A stretch of 64,000 nt of DNA from Rhyacichthys aspro (taxonomy: Eukaryota > Chordata > Actinopteri > Gobiiformes > Rhyacichthyidae), in assembly GCA_036850595.1 (NCBI GenBank), contig CM072170.1:17093932-17157931 (forward strand), read 5' to 3'. The first letter of the stretch is position 1, and each line of letters begins with the position of its first letter. A model generated the notes under the pieces. The model made no database searches. It was not told the DNA's origin and saw only the letters and a program-made list of their open reading frames with translations. A program made the position numbers and the translations under genes. This document shows positions 34,597 to 48,481 of this stretch, one piece after another.

Positions 34597-34899
34597 TACC
34601 GTATTTTCCGGACTATAGAGCGCACCTAAATATAAGCCGCACCCACTAACATTAAAAAGAAATATATATTTTGTCACATATAAGCCGCACCGACTATAAG
34701 CCGATATCCAGGCTGAGAAATAAGATATTTACATAGAAGTGTTTATTCATATACCTGAACAGTGCCTGTAACACGGCAGTAAACGTGATCAAACAAAACA
34801 GAAAAGTCTAAAAATTCATAGAAAAGCCGCATCTCTGTATAAGCCGCATGGTTCAAAGCGTGGGAAAAAGTAGCGGCTTATAGTCCGGAAAATACGGTA
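34597..34899. mobile_element. MITE with 21-bp perfect terminal inverted repeats (left copy)
   Basis: 303 bp, starting TACCGTATTTTCCGGACTAT and ending with its inverse. ATAAGCCGCA words repeat inside. This end sequence is a common non-autonomous DNA transposon in fish. The flanks allow a TA or GTAC duplication, so the superfamily is not fixed. There is no coding capacity. Confidence 0.8.
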
Positions 34900-36395
34900 C
34901 ATGAATTCTGAATGTTTTTAACTTTGTGCACACACAACATGTGACATTAAGCTCTTTAATCTACAAATATACTGCATTATGAGCATGATCATAATATGTC
35001 AAGATGAATAATAGACACACGCTTCATTAAAAATGAAAAAAAAAAAAAATGAATAGTGTCAAGTAAAGTATCTTGTCTGTGGATATTTTATCACATCTTT
35101 ATAATGTAAAGCATAGCACAGCTGGTAATAATGAATTAATTCTCAATCATATTCATTTTGTGTTGTCCTGAGACCTTGCAGAGGGAAAATGCAGCGGTGT
35201 TAAACAAGGTGTTCAGAAGAGAGGATGAAAAGTGTGAACTGAGCAAAGAGAGAGACAGGTTGAAGATGGGAGGAGGTGTGGCGGAGGAGGAGGCGGTGTG
35301 CAGGAGGGGTCTGGGGAGGAGAGGGGGAGAAGGAAGCATGAATAATCCATTGGAGAATCACGACAGGATTAAGACAAGGAAGGAGCCAAAAATACCCACA
35401 GCCAAGGCAACCTGGCACAATAAAGCTGCAGAGAAGCACAACACGACAGCAGACACTCCTGCTGCCTGTCCCCATCAGCTCAGGAAGTGACATGCTCTTT
35501 ACTGAGCCACTATCACGTCGCAGTGTACAAACTTACCATGTCATCCACGACTTCAGAGCCAACAATCCAATCTGCTCTACTTCTATGATGATACAGGTTA
35601 TTAACACTGGTCATTATTATTATGTAAGATAAGACACAAAAATGGCACTGGTTGATGAAAGAAGGTGTTTTTAAATGGTTAATTCTATGGTTTGCTTACA
35701 TCAGGGGCAGTAGATTGCTTGAGTGGTTCTGATGACACAATAAAATCAGATGGAGGGCTGGAATTAAACAGCAACTGTGAGAGAGATTGTGCTAGCTCAG
35801 AGGCTGCATAGAAAGAAACAAACAAAACAAATGTTGAACGCTTCTAACTTAAAGAAGAAGAGACATTTTTCAACACAGCTGAAGGATCAACCTGGAAACA
35901 CTAGACAACCAGTGAAAGAAAAGTCCAGAAAAGTATGAAGACAACCCTTTTTGTTGGTGTTTGGGTCTAGGAGTTTGGTTCTGGGGTGGCTGACAACGGC
36001 TGTCGTTTAGTTGTCCAAAAAAGTGAGTTTCATTTTTCGATAGAGACTCTTGTTGCTTTCTCATTATAATGGGGTGGAGCAACTGTAAACCATAGAAAAT
36101 ATCAGCATATATGGTGGAATCCCTGCATCTGAATGGTGCACCAGAGGGTCCACAGTAAGTCACGTTAACAGCAAACAAGTTATTAAGCAGTATTAAGTTC
36201 AGTTTAATGCAATATTTTGCATGTCTAAAAACGAATCCAAAAACTATCCATTTTTTTAAAGGAACACTTTGAGCAAATGATCCAAACCAGAATCAAAAGT
36301 TTTGGTAGAAAGACTTTATGTAAACCCATGGTAAACAATTCAAATGTAAAAAAAAAAAAAGTAAAATGTATTGTGCAGGATTTGTGAGTTTACAC
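34900..36395. other. Non-coding DNA, GA-rich stretch at 35200-35340 (left copy)
   Basis: Repeated at 51325-52823. The GA-rich stretch keeps long frames open on both strands in both copies, but composition explains that. No family resemblance was seen. Confidence 0.4.
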
Positions 36396-36884
36396 TACAC
36401 ATGTCAAATCAAGGCCCGACAAATGTGGCCCTTTGCCATGTTTTATGTGGCCCTTCAATGCTTTTAGAAGGTGATATATTTGGCACTAGGTTTAACTGAT
36501 TTGAACAGGTTTTATTTGTATTTGTTGTTTTAGATGGAATTGAATCAGATCTGCTTGTTCAAATCCAAATAAAACCTGTTCAAATCCAAATAAAACCTGT
36601 TCAAATCAAATAAAATCTGATCAAATCCAACTAAAACCTGTTTAAGTGCAACTATATCTTGTTTAAATCCAAATAAAATCCGTTCAAATCCAACAAAAAC
36701 CTGTTCAGATCCAACAAAACCAGTTTCCTGAAAGCAAAAAAGAAAAAATTAAAATTACCTTTTAAAACTCCAATTAAGATGAAACTTTACATTCCAAACT
36801 TAATCAAAGCGTTTGTGTCAGTCTTTGGCCCCTGAGAGTTCTTATTTTCTATTGTGACCCTCACTAGTTTGAGTTTGACACCTG
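36396..36884. mobile_element. Non-autonomous hAT-like element, opposite orientation (left copy, eroded)
   Basis: Same family as 33026-33496 but in inverse orientation: TACACATGTCAAAT at the left and GAGTTTGACACCTG at the right, with reverse-complement minisatellite units (AAAACCTGTTCAAATCCAAA) between. The right duplicate copy at 52824-53337 is better preserved and shows the 8-bp duplication ATTTACAC. Confidence 0.78.
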
Positions 36885-39800
36885 ATTTACAGAACTCCTG
36901 GTGGTTTAACATCATGTCACTGTTATTTTTGGAACGCTGCTGCTAAAACTTATTGTCAATGGTTTGGCGGCTACTTTACATATGAGCTGCTGGGTTGTGA
37001 ACTGATGGAAAACTGGTGGACTGATTATGTCAAATGTCAAAATAAGTATAAATAATATTCATTAATTAAACAATATATCAGTTATAGTTTCACACAGGCC
37101 CCAGTGCACTTCTACAGATTCGACCTGATTCTAAACATAACAGGAGTTTCCATAAATTCATACTGTGTCTAAGTCTACTTGATTCCAGCAGTTGGACATA
37201 GACATCATAGAATTTAAATTTCTATGCTTCAGCACAGACTTGTGGGTAATCTAAAGATGGAAGTGTGACAAATTAAATGGGATAAATTGTCACACTGAAC
37301 GTTTAAAGCATATTAAACAATAACCAATTTGCAGTTAACCTTGTGCTGCAGCTGGATTCTCATGATACAAAAATCCATCTTGAACTGCTCCAAGCCAAGT
37401 ATTCGCGACCCAAGCCAGGGCAAACTTGGCTGATGTGTCCAATCAAGTAGCAGAACTGAAAGGTATGAGTATGTCTTAGGATGCAGCAGCTATTTTACCA
37501 TAAATAAAAACATAAAAAAACGGAATAAAACTGCCGTTGATAAATCTGATCACTGAGCACTTATTTATTTAAAGTACCTGCCCTTTTGCAAACTATTTCA
37601 ACGGGAACCCTCCAACATGTTGAGTTCTATCTGCCTGAGTCAGGTTAATTTACAGTTGAACCCCTTTTTAACTGAAAATGTAGTTAAATGAGTATTTGGG
37701 GCTGAAATATTGTAACACTGAGATAAAGATGGTGTTTTGGAGATCACATGAGCATTTTCTATGTGACAGTTTACCCCCAGATTTTTGAAACTGTTGCACC
37801 ACAGCCTCAGTTGCACTAAATGTGAGCTATATCTTAAACGTGTGAATTTGATTAAATGAGACAAAAAAATAAATAAAAAAAAAGGAGTCTCATGTCATGT
37901 AAAATTGTAATATTTTTAAGATTTGTCTCTGGAAGAAAATGATTACAAAAAATGTTATGATAAAGATTTTTACTTTCGACTATGAAAAATGGTTCATTGT
38001 TGCTATCTCTTTTAACAGTGTGCTTATATGTGTCTATTCGTGACACCACACCAGAGCATGTAGAGCCACAAAGCTGATATTCCACTTTTAAGAGCAAATT
38101 GAACAGATTTGAATGAATAAAGAATCACATAAAATAGCAGTTTCTGATATTTTCATCATTTGTATCACCACAATTTTGCAGATTTACAGGTGATTTCACT
38201 GTTTACTCCAGAAATTGTACTGTCTATGTTGGGAAAACCTTAAAAAGTGGTCAACAAACAACACAGACATCAAGCTGGTTTAAGTTCCTGTAACTCTCTG
38301 CTAATGTACGCCTCGGCAACATGTCGTTTCTTCAAAAGATATGTTGTACTTTTGCAGTGCTCTAAAAAAACACAAAACAAAACAAAACAAAATAGTAAGT
38401 AAAGGTTTAGTTAATTTAAAAAAACAAAAAACAACTATTAAAAGTTTTTCCAAGTGAGTTTTTAAGACAAAAAATGAGCAGCACTCACATATTTCTGAAA
38501 TCCCACTGTATTTACTCCCAGACGTTACCATTCACCTATTCACACGTCATACACACAGCCAAAGACATTTTACATCATCTCTTCACAGTTTATCTCCACT
38601 TTATCATCCATCTGGTAAGTTGCAGTCAAGACATACCAACATTTTCATTACAACAATGAAAAAAACAAAACAAAAAACAACAAAACGTTTCTGTAAGGCA
38701 ACACCACTGAGTTTAATGAGAGCACGGACTAGAGGCTGAAACCACCATTTAACAACTCTTCAAAGGAATATCACTCAGGTTAAGAATGCATTTTAATTGT
38801 TTAAAAAATTTAAGTGTCCGTTTAATTGAAAAAAAGAAAAAAATCCTTCCTAAATGGAATAAAACGTTTAAGATAAAATGTTAAATAACTTACCTTCAAC
38901 ACTAGGCATAACCTTTTTTGGAATATTTTCACTAATTTAACACCGAACTGAACACAGTCTGTCACTTTAGTTCCAGCTAATTTGTATTTAATTGGAATCT
39001 AGCTAGTACTATTGATAGGAGACAATGGGTTTGGTAAATACCCACACACATATCAATTGGCTTGTCTTTTTATGAATGTTTTAAAATAAAAGACAGTCAG
39101 GGATAACTGTCTGTTACTGTCTGTTGCGAGATATTCATTTCTTTCTTACATCTCAGCTCCATTGTAAGTGTACCGTAGTCATGGGTAGTTTGTAATTGGT
39201 ACATTGTTATTCCACAAAGAGAAGCTGTCACAAGAGATGTAGCATAAAAAAAATAAAAAAAGACTGAGATGACAGCAGCATAAAAATTTGCAGTAAATTC
39301 ACAAAAACAAGAAAAACATGCTTTTTAATTTTTAATCTTACCCTTATTTTGTTTACATTATTACTTACCGTTATGTATGGCGCTTTGTGGCCTTTTTTTT
39401 TTTTTTTTTTTTTTTGGTGAAACTGTAGAAGAGTGACGGTGGACAATGTAAACAAATGGCTGGAAGGGCAACTGTAACTTCCAAATCAGCAGGATATAAT
39501 TCACCGTTTTTTATCAATTCATAGATGTTTTTTGTTGTTGATGTTTAAACATAATTTAGCAAGTGCTGACTTTATGAACAAAAGGACAGCATTTCAAGAC
39601 TTTATAAACACGTTATATCACATTATATTGTACAGAAATGTTCTGTCGGGTACTGTGCATCTGGTTAAACTGAGTGGTATTCCCTTAGAAGACACAGTAT
39701 ACAGTATAAGGCTCAGATTTTGTGCGAATCCTTCACATTCTCTCCCAGCAGACATTCGGTAAAAACAAAAACAATGATGTACCATGAACACCAGATAATT

Positions 39801-42800
39801 CTCTATGGCCAGGTCACAGAAGTCAAGGAAAGCAATGTAAAGAAAACCATAAAATAAAGGTGTTACTGTATTAGAATCATTTTTCAAATAAATAAATAAT
39901 TCAAGACAAAAACATTACATAAGTGTACTGAAAATCTCTCTTCCATTTGAGCTTACCCTTAGCATAATAAGATATTTTGTGAAAACTGCGGAACTGGTTG
40001 CCTTTAAAAAAGATTTGACGAATAGTGATGTATGGAAGCTATATTTGTGCTGTTGTTTGTTGAAATTCAATGAGTCACAATAAAACAGTAATTTGTCCTG
40101 TGAGGCTGTGGTTACAATGCAGATTATTCAATAAGAGAAGTAGCCATTGCATAACTGTATTGCCCTATTGTGGAGATATTATCCAGCCCCATCTGAAAAA
40201 AACTGACAGAAATATTATAACACGACTATCTGCCAGATCATTTCTATTATCCTTCAAACTTCTTCTGCAGGATCACAGTATCACAACGGTACATAAATAA
40301 CCTGTTTGACAGAATACATCACAACACCTTAAATCAGGACCTTCCATTCTGGATCCCCTTTTTGAATGTAAAAAGTCTATAATTAAAGCCATTTAACTCG
40401 GAAATGCCGAAAAAGGGTTGCTTTTAAAAGATCAGATGATATGCGACTAAATGTAGTGGTAAAAAAAGCTTAGAGTGATAATAATTTGAACTTATAGTTG
40501 AATATATTATCTTATTTATTTGGGTTGTCTTCCAAACTAGGCTGAAGACTCAAAGGATTTGCAGTATTACATGCTCATTGGAAAATGCCATGGAAAAAGT
40601 GAATTCAAAAAATGCCTTATTCTGAAACTGCCCCCAACACACCGTCATTTTTTTCATTTCATTGCAAGTCAGATTAGGGTTTGACTTGCAGTTTGTTGCA
40701 ACAGAGATGCTAATGCTGGACTTATTCAGCCAGATACAACCCTTTAATGTATTCTGTGATTTCCCAATTATTTAAAAAATAATTAAATAAAATATTACAA
40801 TAAAAAAAGGAAAAAAGCTGTTATAAACGTGCTGTTTTTGTACTGTTTCCACCACAGACTTGGTGACTGAAGCTTTCTGCTGTAAGTTGTTGCTGGCCCC
40901 AACGCTGGAGGCTGAATGTCTGGCTGTCAATACAATACACTTTCATTAAACTAATGAGAGTGCAGGACAGTGGATTAACCAATCAAAATGGATGTGATCC
41001 CTCCCGGGAGCGTCTGGCCTCCAAACATTTCCTGACATTTAATTGGTTAATACTGTTTAAAGTGAGAGACACTCCTTACACTGCCAAAACCTTTCAAATT
41101 AAAAGGTGTTAAATGGAGCTGTGTTAGCTAGCCAGCTTATTGGAAATTCAAACTTACAAAAATAGATGTGAAGGTTGGAGGTTGCAGATGTTTTGGTGGA
41201 ATTTGGAAGAAGATGAGCATATACCTGTTAAATGATGAGAGATCATACAAGCGGCTATGTACAGGCAGTGATTAGGAACATGAATTGTTGTTTTTGTAAC
41301 AAATAAAATGGTAAGTGCATCTGATTTATTTTGTATTTAGTGATTGCAAATTTGTAGATTTGTCCGAACCAAACAGTGCAGGTGTGAAAGTGCCCTCAAA
41401 CACTTAATCGTTCTGATGTCGTTCATATTCTGAAAACTTCCACATTGTCCTGAAATGTTAAGCTCTCTTCGGTCACATGACCATGAGATCTATTGTCTCT
41501 ACTGCGCAATGCATGGCCACCACTTTCATGCCATGATGAGCAGTTTTGTCATTGAAAATTACACAGTAAATAGGAGCTTAATGACAAATCAAGCAGCCTT
41601 TTTAGACTTTGATAGTATTAATATGGAGAAATCTAAGAATAACCTCTCTAAAGTAGCAGGGAGCAATAATATCCAGTCATATGTGTTGATTAAACTTCCT
41701 TAATATGCATAATTCTTTTTCCTAAATACTGAAATGTTTGCTGTTACTATTGTTCTGTCTTACAGTGTGCTCCAATAAAAAATAAAAAATATATATACAT
41801 TTGATAAAAAATAAATGAAGCTAAGGCATAAATTCCACCTGGAAGACACCTTCCTCTCATCTCCCTTCACTCTGCATCTTCTCTCTCAGCCAATCACAAC
41901 CCTCCACCACTATCTCTCAGCTAATCATCGTTTAGCAGTCAAAATTTAAAGCACCCTCTCTTTCTGTAATCCAGCTGTTTCAGCTCCGTGCCACTACCCT
42001 CCCCCCACCCTATCACCACCTCAGCAGTGGATCCACCCCCCCCTCATCCCTCTCATTGCCACCACCAGTGTCTAGGCTGCATTCATTTGTCTGCTGTGTT
42101 CTTTGAGTCTCTCCTGAGGTTGAATTTAATTTCCTATTGTTTTTAAGATGGTGTTTTTACGTGATGTTTAAATGCTTGGTGGACCATGGTTGAAAAGGGC
42201 CATGATGTATAAATGAATGCATTCCTTAAAAGCTAGTGATGATAGGTGTCCAGTCTCACAAAAAAATAAAATGTGTGCAAAGTTCCCCCTTTTAAAAAGT
42301 GAATCATCCACAGACATTGGCACTGGTGTAAGAAAAAAACTAGTTTACTGGTAACATTCCACTGTTTATTACTGGCCTACTCTGTTTGACTTTTCCCTCT
42401 TTTATTCTTTTTAAGAAAATTCTGCCATTAAAAATTTTTCTCATTGTATATTTTTCTTAGAAAATATAGAAAAGAGAAATTTACAGGTATTTTACACATG
42501 AATATCCTCTGGCTTTTGTCTGGAAACAGGTATGAGTCATCTTGATCTTCTGCAGCACATGATGTTACAGAATATGCATCAAAACGGCAAACAGAAGGTA
42601 GGTACTACAGTGTAGCAACAAAAAAAGAAATACACAGACTTCATACAAAAAAGAAATACATGCATACATACATTACAGTGCCATGCAAACACAGTCCGAT
42701 TTGGGAAGTCAATAATTTAGGATTCGCGTTTCTTTCCTGTTTTCATTTTGTCAACATTTCATGCCTTCTTACTATACATACAGGACATGGCTTTTACATA

Positions 42801-45134
42801 AACACTTGGGAACACTCTCTAGCTCCACACAAACAGGAAACGTATGACTTTGTCTGTCGCTTGATTTTTATTCACACAGAAAGCCTTTTTGATAATTAGG
42901 TGATCTGTTCAGCGACAGTGTCTCTCAGTGACAGCCCAATCCCCCTAACAAGGTATCGACTGCTGTGGAATCACATGCCACCAGTCAACATCTGCATTCA
43001 GAGGTCACTGTTAGATAGTATCGGCCCTGCGCGCTGACCTTGGCTGTGTTTGTCTTGGGACCACATTAGCGATTTCTATCTGGCCTTGGCAGACCTAGAT
43101 AATACTGTTTACCCTCTGGGGAGATGGCAGCCATGTTGAACTTCTAAGACTGAATATTGAAGGTACTTCTAAGGGGGAAGTGTTATTTTTGATTAGTATG
43201 ACTCGAGGCAAAATATACTTGGATACACAAGCTACAGGCCGAGAGGTTTCAGGAAAAGATATCTTGTTTTTTGAAAGAGTCAAAGTCATACCGATGAACT
43301 CTGGACTGTTTCATTTTCTCAATTAATAACAGCGTTTCCATGTGTCATGTTACAATCATGAAAATAACATAGAAATAACACTGAAATCCCAATGTCCTGG
43401 AAATACTGTATTTGTTTGAAACCCCACTAGCTTTACATAAATTTTGTATGTCACACATATTTTACCCTTGGATCCTCTGAGGCTTTTGCAGTTAGTAGAG
43501 TAGAGTTTGATCCAAATCAGAAAGAAAAAGTTATATAATCATTTCAGGACTAAAATTCTACGTGTCATAAATTTTACTGTCCTCTACTCAAGTGTAGTGG
43601 AAACTTCCTGGAAAATTATTTCTTAAAAACAGTGTGAACCTTTAATATTTTATTGTTTTTTGAGGTAATTTTTAATAGTATGATTACCCCATGAGCTAAA
43701 TCCCTAATGATCTTATTGTTCTTAATTTTGAAGATTTCACATGATTGCAATACATTTTTGATGACATCCAAATACATTTTTAATCTAGGTTAAGGAATTT
43801 TTGAGCAATTGCTTACTTGTTGCTTGCTACATACAACATGAAGCTGGTTTTGAACATTACCAGCCCATTAGAACTATACTGAGATTCTGCTTAGGGCTGC
43901 AAAACAAAACAAAACAAAAAACATTTTTTCAGGCAGCAATTTAGGCTTTTCCAGGAGTCCAGTTAAACTTCAACTTTAATTTAAAGCATTTTCTTGACTA
44001 TATCCTGAACTATGAAGCAGTAATCAACCCAAACAGATCAAATAATTGATGATTTATGGTTGTGTTATATCAAACCTAATTAGCCTCTTTTAGTATATAA
44101 ATTTGACCTAGAGAAAATCTGTACACTATTTGGCAACACTGTTCATAAATTCTGAGACGGATCAGTTGAAGCTTTACTGAGTCACATTCAGACTCCCAGT
44201 TATCAGTGACATGACAGACATTCATACTCTCACATATCCTCTCTTCCATATTCACAACCTACTTGGATGTTCAAGAGTTTAAAACTGTCTTTACTTTTGG
44301 TTTTACTGTTCTGGTGCAAAGTCAGTGAAGTCACACTGTGTGAATCAAGCTTCAGACAGTGACTTATCTAATGTGACAGCCCACTGCAGCTCCTGCTACC
44401 ATTGCCCAACACCTTATATGAGCTTATTAAACCTGCCTCCTGCTTACATAAACCTTAACAGTTTTATTCACACGATGCAATGTGCAATAATTCTTCATAA
44501 TGGACACAGTGTATGCCATCTGCCCAGTTTGGCGGATCAGCTATTTTTGATGATGCAGAAAAGCATGCGGTGTGCTTTCAGTCCAGAGTATGTATTTCCA
44601 CATGTTTTTGGTTTTGTCTCTGTTTTATCTTCACTGTGAAAATAGGGCGAGAAGAAAAGGTGCATGCACCTTCTGCGCAGTTTTTTTTTATTCATTCACT
44701 TTTGTAGATTAGCTAACCACTTCCCATCACTGAGCATCCTTGGCTTTAGTGACTGCTATTCCTTACACTACTTCTACCTTGGAGACTAAGGTTGAAGAAG
44801 ATGAACAGATAATGGGTAGAATTTAAGTGAACTTATCAATTATCTTTGCTTACATTTATCAATAATAACTTCTTGGATACACCAGATAGTTAGGAAAGAG
44901 TTTTAAAACTAGAAATATGTTTGTGCAAATGAGATACACTGTCCAGGGTGAAGTACTGAATGACTGACCTGACTACGCTCTACTCTGGCCAGCTTAGCTG
45001 CTATTCTTCAGCAGTAATGACTGTCCTCTCTACTTTCATATCTTAGACTTCCCTGCACAGAGAGGCCTTGCCCCTGGAGAGCACCTCTTATCCATCCACC
45101 AGTGAATACCAGCTCATACTAATTGTTGAACAAC
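36885..45134. other. Intergenic DNA between duplicate elements and ptchd4 (left copy)
   Basis: About 8.2 kb, also present at 53338-61622. It is AT-rich with poly(A/T) runs (for example near 39392-39414). The part near 44600-45134 could be ptchd4 3' UTR: a minus-strand AATAAA (TTTATT on the plus strand) lies near 44688. The stretch 42600-45100 is almost unchanged between the copies while other parts vary more. No gene recognised. Confidence 0.4.
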
Positions 45135-46812
45135 CTAGACATTAGTCACATGATCAGGATTCTCCCTGACTTCAATGCACTCGATCTCCTCCCTTTCTCT
45201 CTCCCTCTCTCTTTCCCGTTCCCTTTCCCGTTCTCTCTCTTTCCTCTTGGCCCGCTTTTTTTTCTTATGTCTCTTTTTGGATGGCGGGAAGAAGGTCAGG
45301 AAGACGGGGAGGATGACAAAGCAGTGCAGCACAGTGCATCCCGCTGTGAGCAAGGAGCACTTGAACAGTGTGTAGGTCAGGTTGGAAGGCACAAACACTA
45401 GGGGCATAATCCCAATCACAAAGCAGGAGGTGTTCTGCAAGATGGCCGCCCGTGCTCCTCCAGTGCAACTTGATGCACTGCGTCCTTGTGTGCTCAGTAG
45501 CGAGCACAAAAGTGTACAGATGTGGTGCACAGTGATCCATGGCGAAGTTGAGGGTATAAATAAGGCACAGGATTGAGATGCTGTCCATGCCAACATTCCA
45601 GAGGGTCATCAAACCCAGCACACCCAGCTCGACGGAGGTCACCGTCAGGATGAGCCAGAAGTTCCCCGGGGTTGATGACCAGGAAGAAGGTAAGGATGAG
45701 GATGGTGAGCACGCTGAAGCCTGAGGTCAGAATGGGCGAGATGACTGAAGAACTGTAGCGGTCCATGAACACAAATGTAGGATTGAAGGCAATGAACTTG
45801 ATGCTGTTAATCAACATCAACGGGCGGAGCTTTTCCAAAAGCTCCACCACCTCCTCACGCTTCTTCTCTGTGGTCCGTGCCACCAAGTACATGCGTGAGG
45901 CAATAATGTCATACTCATCAGTCTCACGGTTCTTGGAGAAGATAATGTCCTCAGTGAAGTGCTGGTACTCCGGGCTGCGCAGGAACGAGCCCTTAAGGAT
46001 ATTGATAAAGTCGCTTTTGGTCGACGCACTCACATTTACCACCCGCAGGTAATGGAAAAAGTTGTCCATCCAAGAAATCTTATTGAAACCATGACTCAGA
46101 GTCTTGAGATGCTCTTGCACTGTAGAGTTCCAGTATTCAATGGGCTCATAAATGTAAAATCCAATCACCGGACTGTAGTTACTGAAGTACTTCTGCTGGG
46201 TCAGTGCATATGTAACACTTGGGGAGTTACTAGCAAGCAAGTTTACAATGTTGGATCCATCACTGATTTGTAAACATCCCATGAAAGAAAAAGAGGCATA
46301 GATGAGATACAGAATGACCACAAAGGGTTTCACATAGGTGTTGGTAATCCATTCCGTGTAGTGCTCGCGCAGGAAGTGCTGGATAAAGTGGTTCTGGTAG
46401 GGTAAACTGTCATGGTGTGTGGACAAGTCATGACCGTCACTCATCATGGTTTTAAACCATGTGGGCTGGCGGTCTAGATACTCCACTGAGGGGATCTTAC
46501 AGCAGAATACACTGTGGTAGCGGTTCTGCTCCAACTGTCCGGCAAAAACCAGGCAAGAGCCGTAGAATGAGAAAACGTAAAAGTAGTTAACGAGAATGGC
46601 CACGCACATGCTCTGGCAGAAAATCTTAACTGACTCGATGTTGGTGAAGGGGCTAGCTCCCATGCCAAAGGTGATGATGTAGAGTGAGCTGGTCATAGTG
46701 TAGCAGACCATCACATCTGCAAAAGCGTCTGCGACCCGTTCCTTAAAAGGTAGGTTCTCCCTGGTCCTCCTCCAGCCCGCCAGCAGCTCAAACACCCCTT
46801 TGGTTCCATGAC
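45135..46812 (-). pseudogene. ptchd4: ptchd4 last coding exon, frameshifted copy
   Basis: This is the same exon as at 61623-63304 with nearly the same sequence, but broken in the gene's 3' third. Compared with the right copy, two bases are missing near 45664-45671 (a C/G run), one near 45446-45454 (a C run) and one near 45463-45467 (CC to C). The reading is lost after FFLVINP and only parts reappear in other frames, up to the same C-terminal text. The splice acceptor before 46812 is intact. The losses sit in or beside homopolymers and the DNA around them is otherwise clean, so sequence error in a second haplotype is at least as likely as a real null allele or pseudogene. Confidence 0.85.
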
Positions 46813-48381
46813 CTGGAAAGGAAAAGAGACAGCTTAATCAGATTTGAGTTTGGTCAGTTGGCTGCCTTGGTAAATAGATTGTTGAATATTCCATCCTTTC
46901 AGCTCCTGCAGCTAATGGTTAATAAACTTCTGCCTAAGACATCCAAAAACATAGATTAAAGTTCACACGTCACATTTACCCATATGTCCAGTTTGAGTCA
47001 CCAGCTCTTGTACAAAACACATTTCTCTAATTGTTGTTGTACCAATAGGAAAACCACAGAGGCAATGGAAAAAATTGAAAAGCTTAATCACCCTCACACA
47101 AATACAGAAAATGTAGATATGTGAGATGTAGAATGTAGATAGGCCCAACGACGAGACGAACCAGACAAGATTAAGATCCAACAACGGAAGATTTTACTAA
47201 AAACTTACTAATGAGAACATTGCCCGAAGTTTCCTGCCATTTCGTCGAAGCTGAGGTAGAAAAGTACACTATTTATCTGTTTATTTCTTTCTACAAAGAA
47301 GTGTCTACGAGAGTTTTCCTAAACAGACTCAAGCGTAACATGTAAAGTCGTCCGGACAGCGCCGGTGTGCAGTTAAATAGTTCCGCTGTTAACTGACAAA
47401 TCTATCAAAGCTCATCATTGATTTCTTATTAAATACGTATTTAGTGTGACAAAATATTTCATGGGCCCTGGTAAGGTATGTTGGCATTATTTATTATTGC
47501 TACATATTACATGAAAAATGTATTCTACTTTTAAGTTAATATTACAAGTTGAAGATTATTTTAGGAATGTAATATACTGTAAAAACTTCTTTCCTTGGCG
47601 AAATTTTTGTAAATATTTGTAGGAAATTTCTCCTCTGGGCTACAAGAATAAAAATTCAATTTTTAATAAATAAAAAATAAATAAATAAATAAATAAATAA
47701 ATAAAGAAAAAAAAAACTAGAGAACTTCATGTTTAGTACTACATAAAGAATAATGTTTTCGAGAATAAGCAATACCTTAGTTGTTTTATAGATGTCGCTT
47801 CCTTGATCATTTAAATGTGATTAGTTTTTTTATTAAAGTGCTGTAAATCTGCCTCCCTCTCTCTTCTAATTGAGTTATGTGCTGTTTTTTTTGCGTTTTC
47901 CTTACACTTGCACCGTCCTCTCGAGCGTGCGCCAGTGAACTGCTTTTCGTCTGCCGGTTCTTCTTGCACATTTTGTGTGGTTTTTCCACAAGCAAAAAAA
48001 ATAAAAATGAAAAAAGAGTGTAAAAGGTGTCCTGCTCCACAGTGGAACTTCTCCACACGAGAACATCCAGCCGCCCACTTAGCCTACACTGTGCATTTGT
48101 GTAAAATAGCAGTGCTGCTGATGGCTGCCTGCCTGCCTGGGGATGTGTCATGAGGAGCTAAACACAAGATTTATTTGAATGTTAATCCAGCATGTAAATA
48201 TTGAATAAATACTATAATAATATGCCTCAGGTGTCTGTATGTGTGCCAGGATTAGTTTTAAAGTAAAATCTGGTGTTTTTAGTAGGCTTGTATGTGGTTA
48301 GGTTTAGTATATAAACTAGTAGCTAAGCGTTTTTTCAATAAGGTAAAGAAGAAGGCATCTTGACATAGTGTTTTAAGGCAG
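46813..48381. other. ptchd4 upstream intron and junction sequence left of the gap
   Basis: Positions 46813-47486 match the right copy and are intron 5' of the last ptchd4 exon. The remaining 47487-48381 has no counterpart in the window because the right copy leaves it. I saw no further ptchd4 exon. An (AAAT)n run lies at 47677-47704. Confidence 0.5.
47677..47704. repeat. (AAAT)n microsatellite
   Basis: About seven tandem AAAT units followed by an A-rich stretch. Confidence 0.9.
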
Positions 48382-48481
48382 NNNNNNNNNNNNNNNNNNN
48401 NNNNNNNNNNNNNNNNNNNNNNNNNNNNNNNNNNNNNNNNNNNNNNNNNNNNNNNNNNNNNNNNNNNNNNNNNNNNNNNNN
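48382..48481. other. Assembly gap of exactly 100 N
   Basis: One hundred N in a row is the conventional placeholder for a gap of unknown size. The right duplicate copy starts at the first base after it. Confidence 1.

Larger units (their letters stand above)
32086..47486 (+). repeat. Left copy of a 15.4-kb direct duplication (probable haplotype copy)
   Basis: The sequence from CATGCCTCAACAGCAG to GGTATGTTGGCA recurs in the same order and orientation at 48482-64000. The offset grows from 16396 to 16514 bases through many small indels. Substitutions are sparse, and long stretches are nearly identical. This copy has many one- or two-base losses in homopolymer runs compared with the right copy, including in the ptchd4 exon. 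Its true right limit cannot be seen because the right copy runs off the window. Confidence 0.95.

Noticed and set aside
35158..35490. 110-codon open frame, unchanged in both duplicate copies (also 51587-51919)
   Set aside because: The copies are nearly identical everywhere, so conservation means nothing here. The frame lies in a GA-rich stretch that is open on both strands.
45175..45375. Plus-strand open frame rich in Ser-Leu (also 61663-61863)
   Set aside because: It is the antisense shadow of the Arg-Glu run in the ptchd4 tail.
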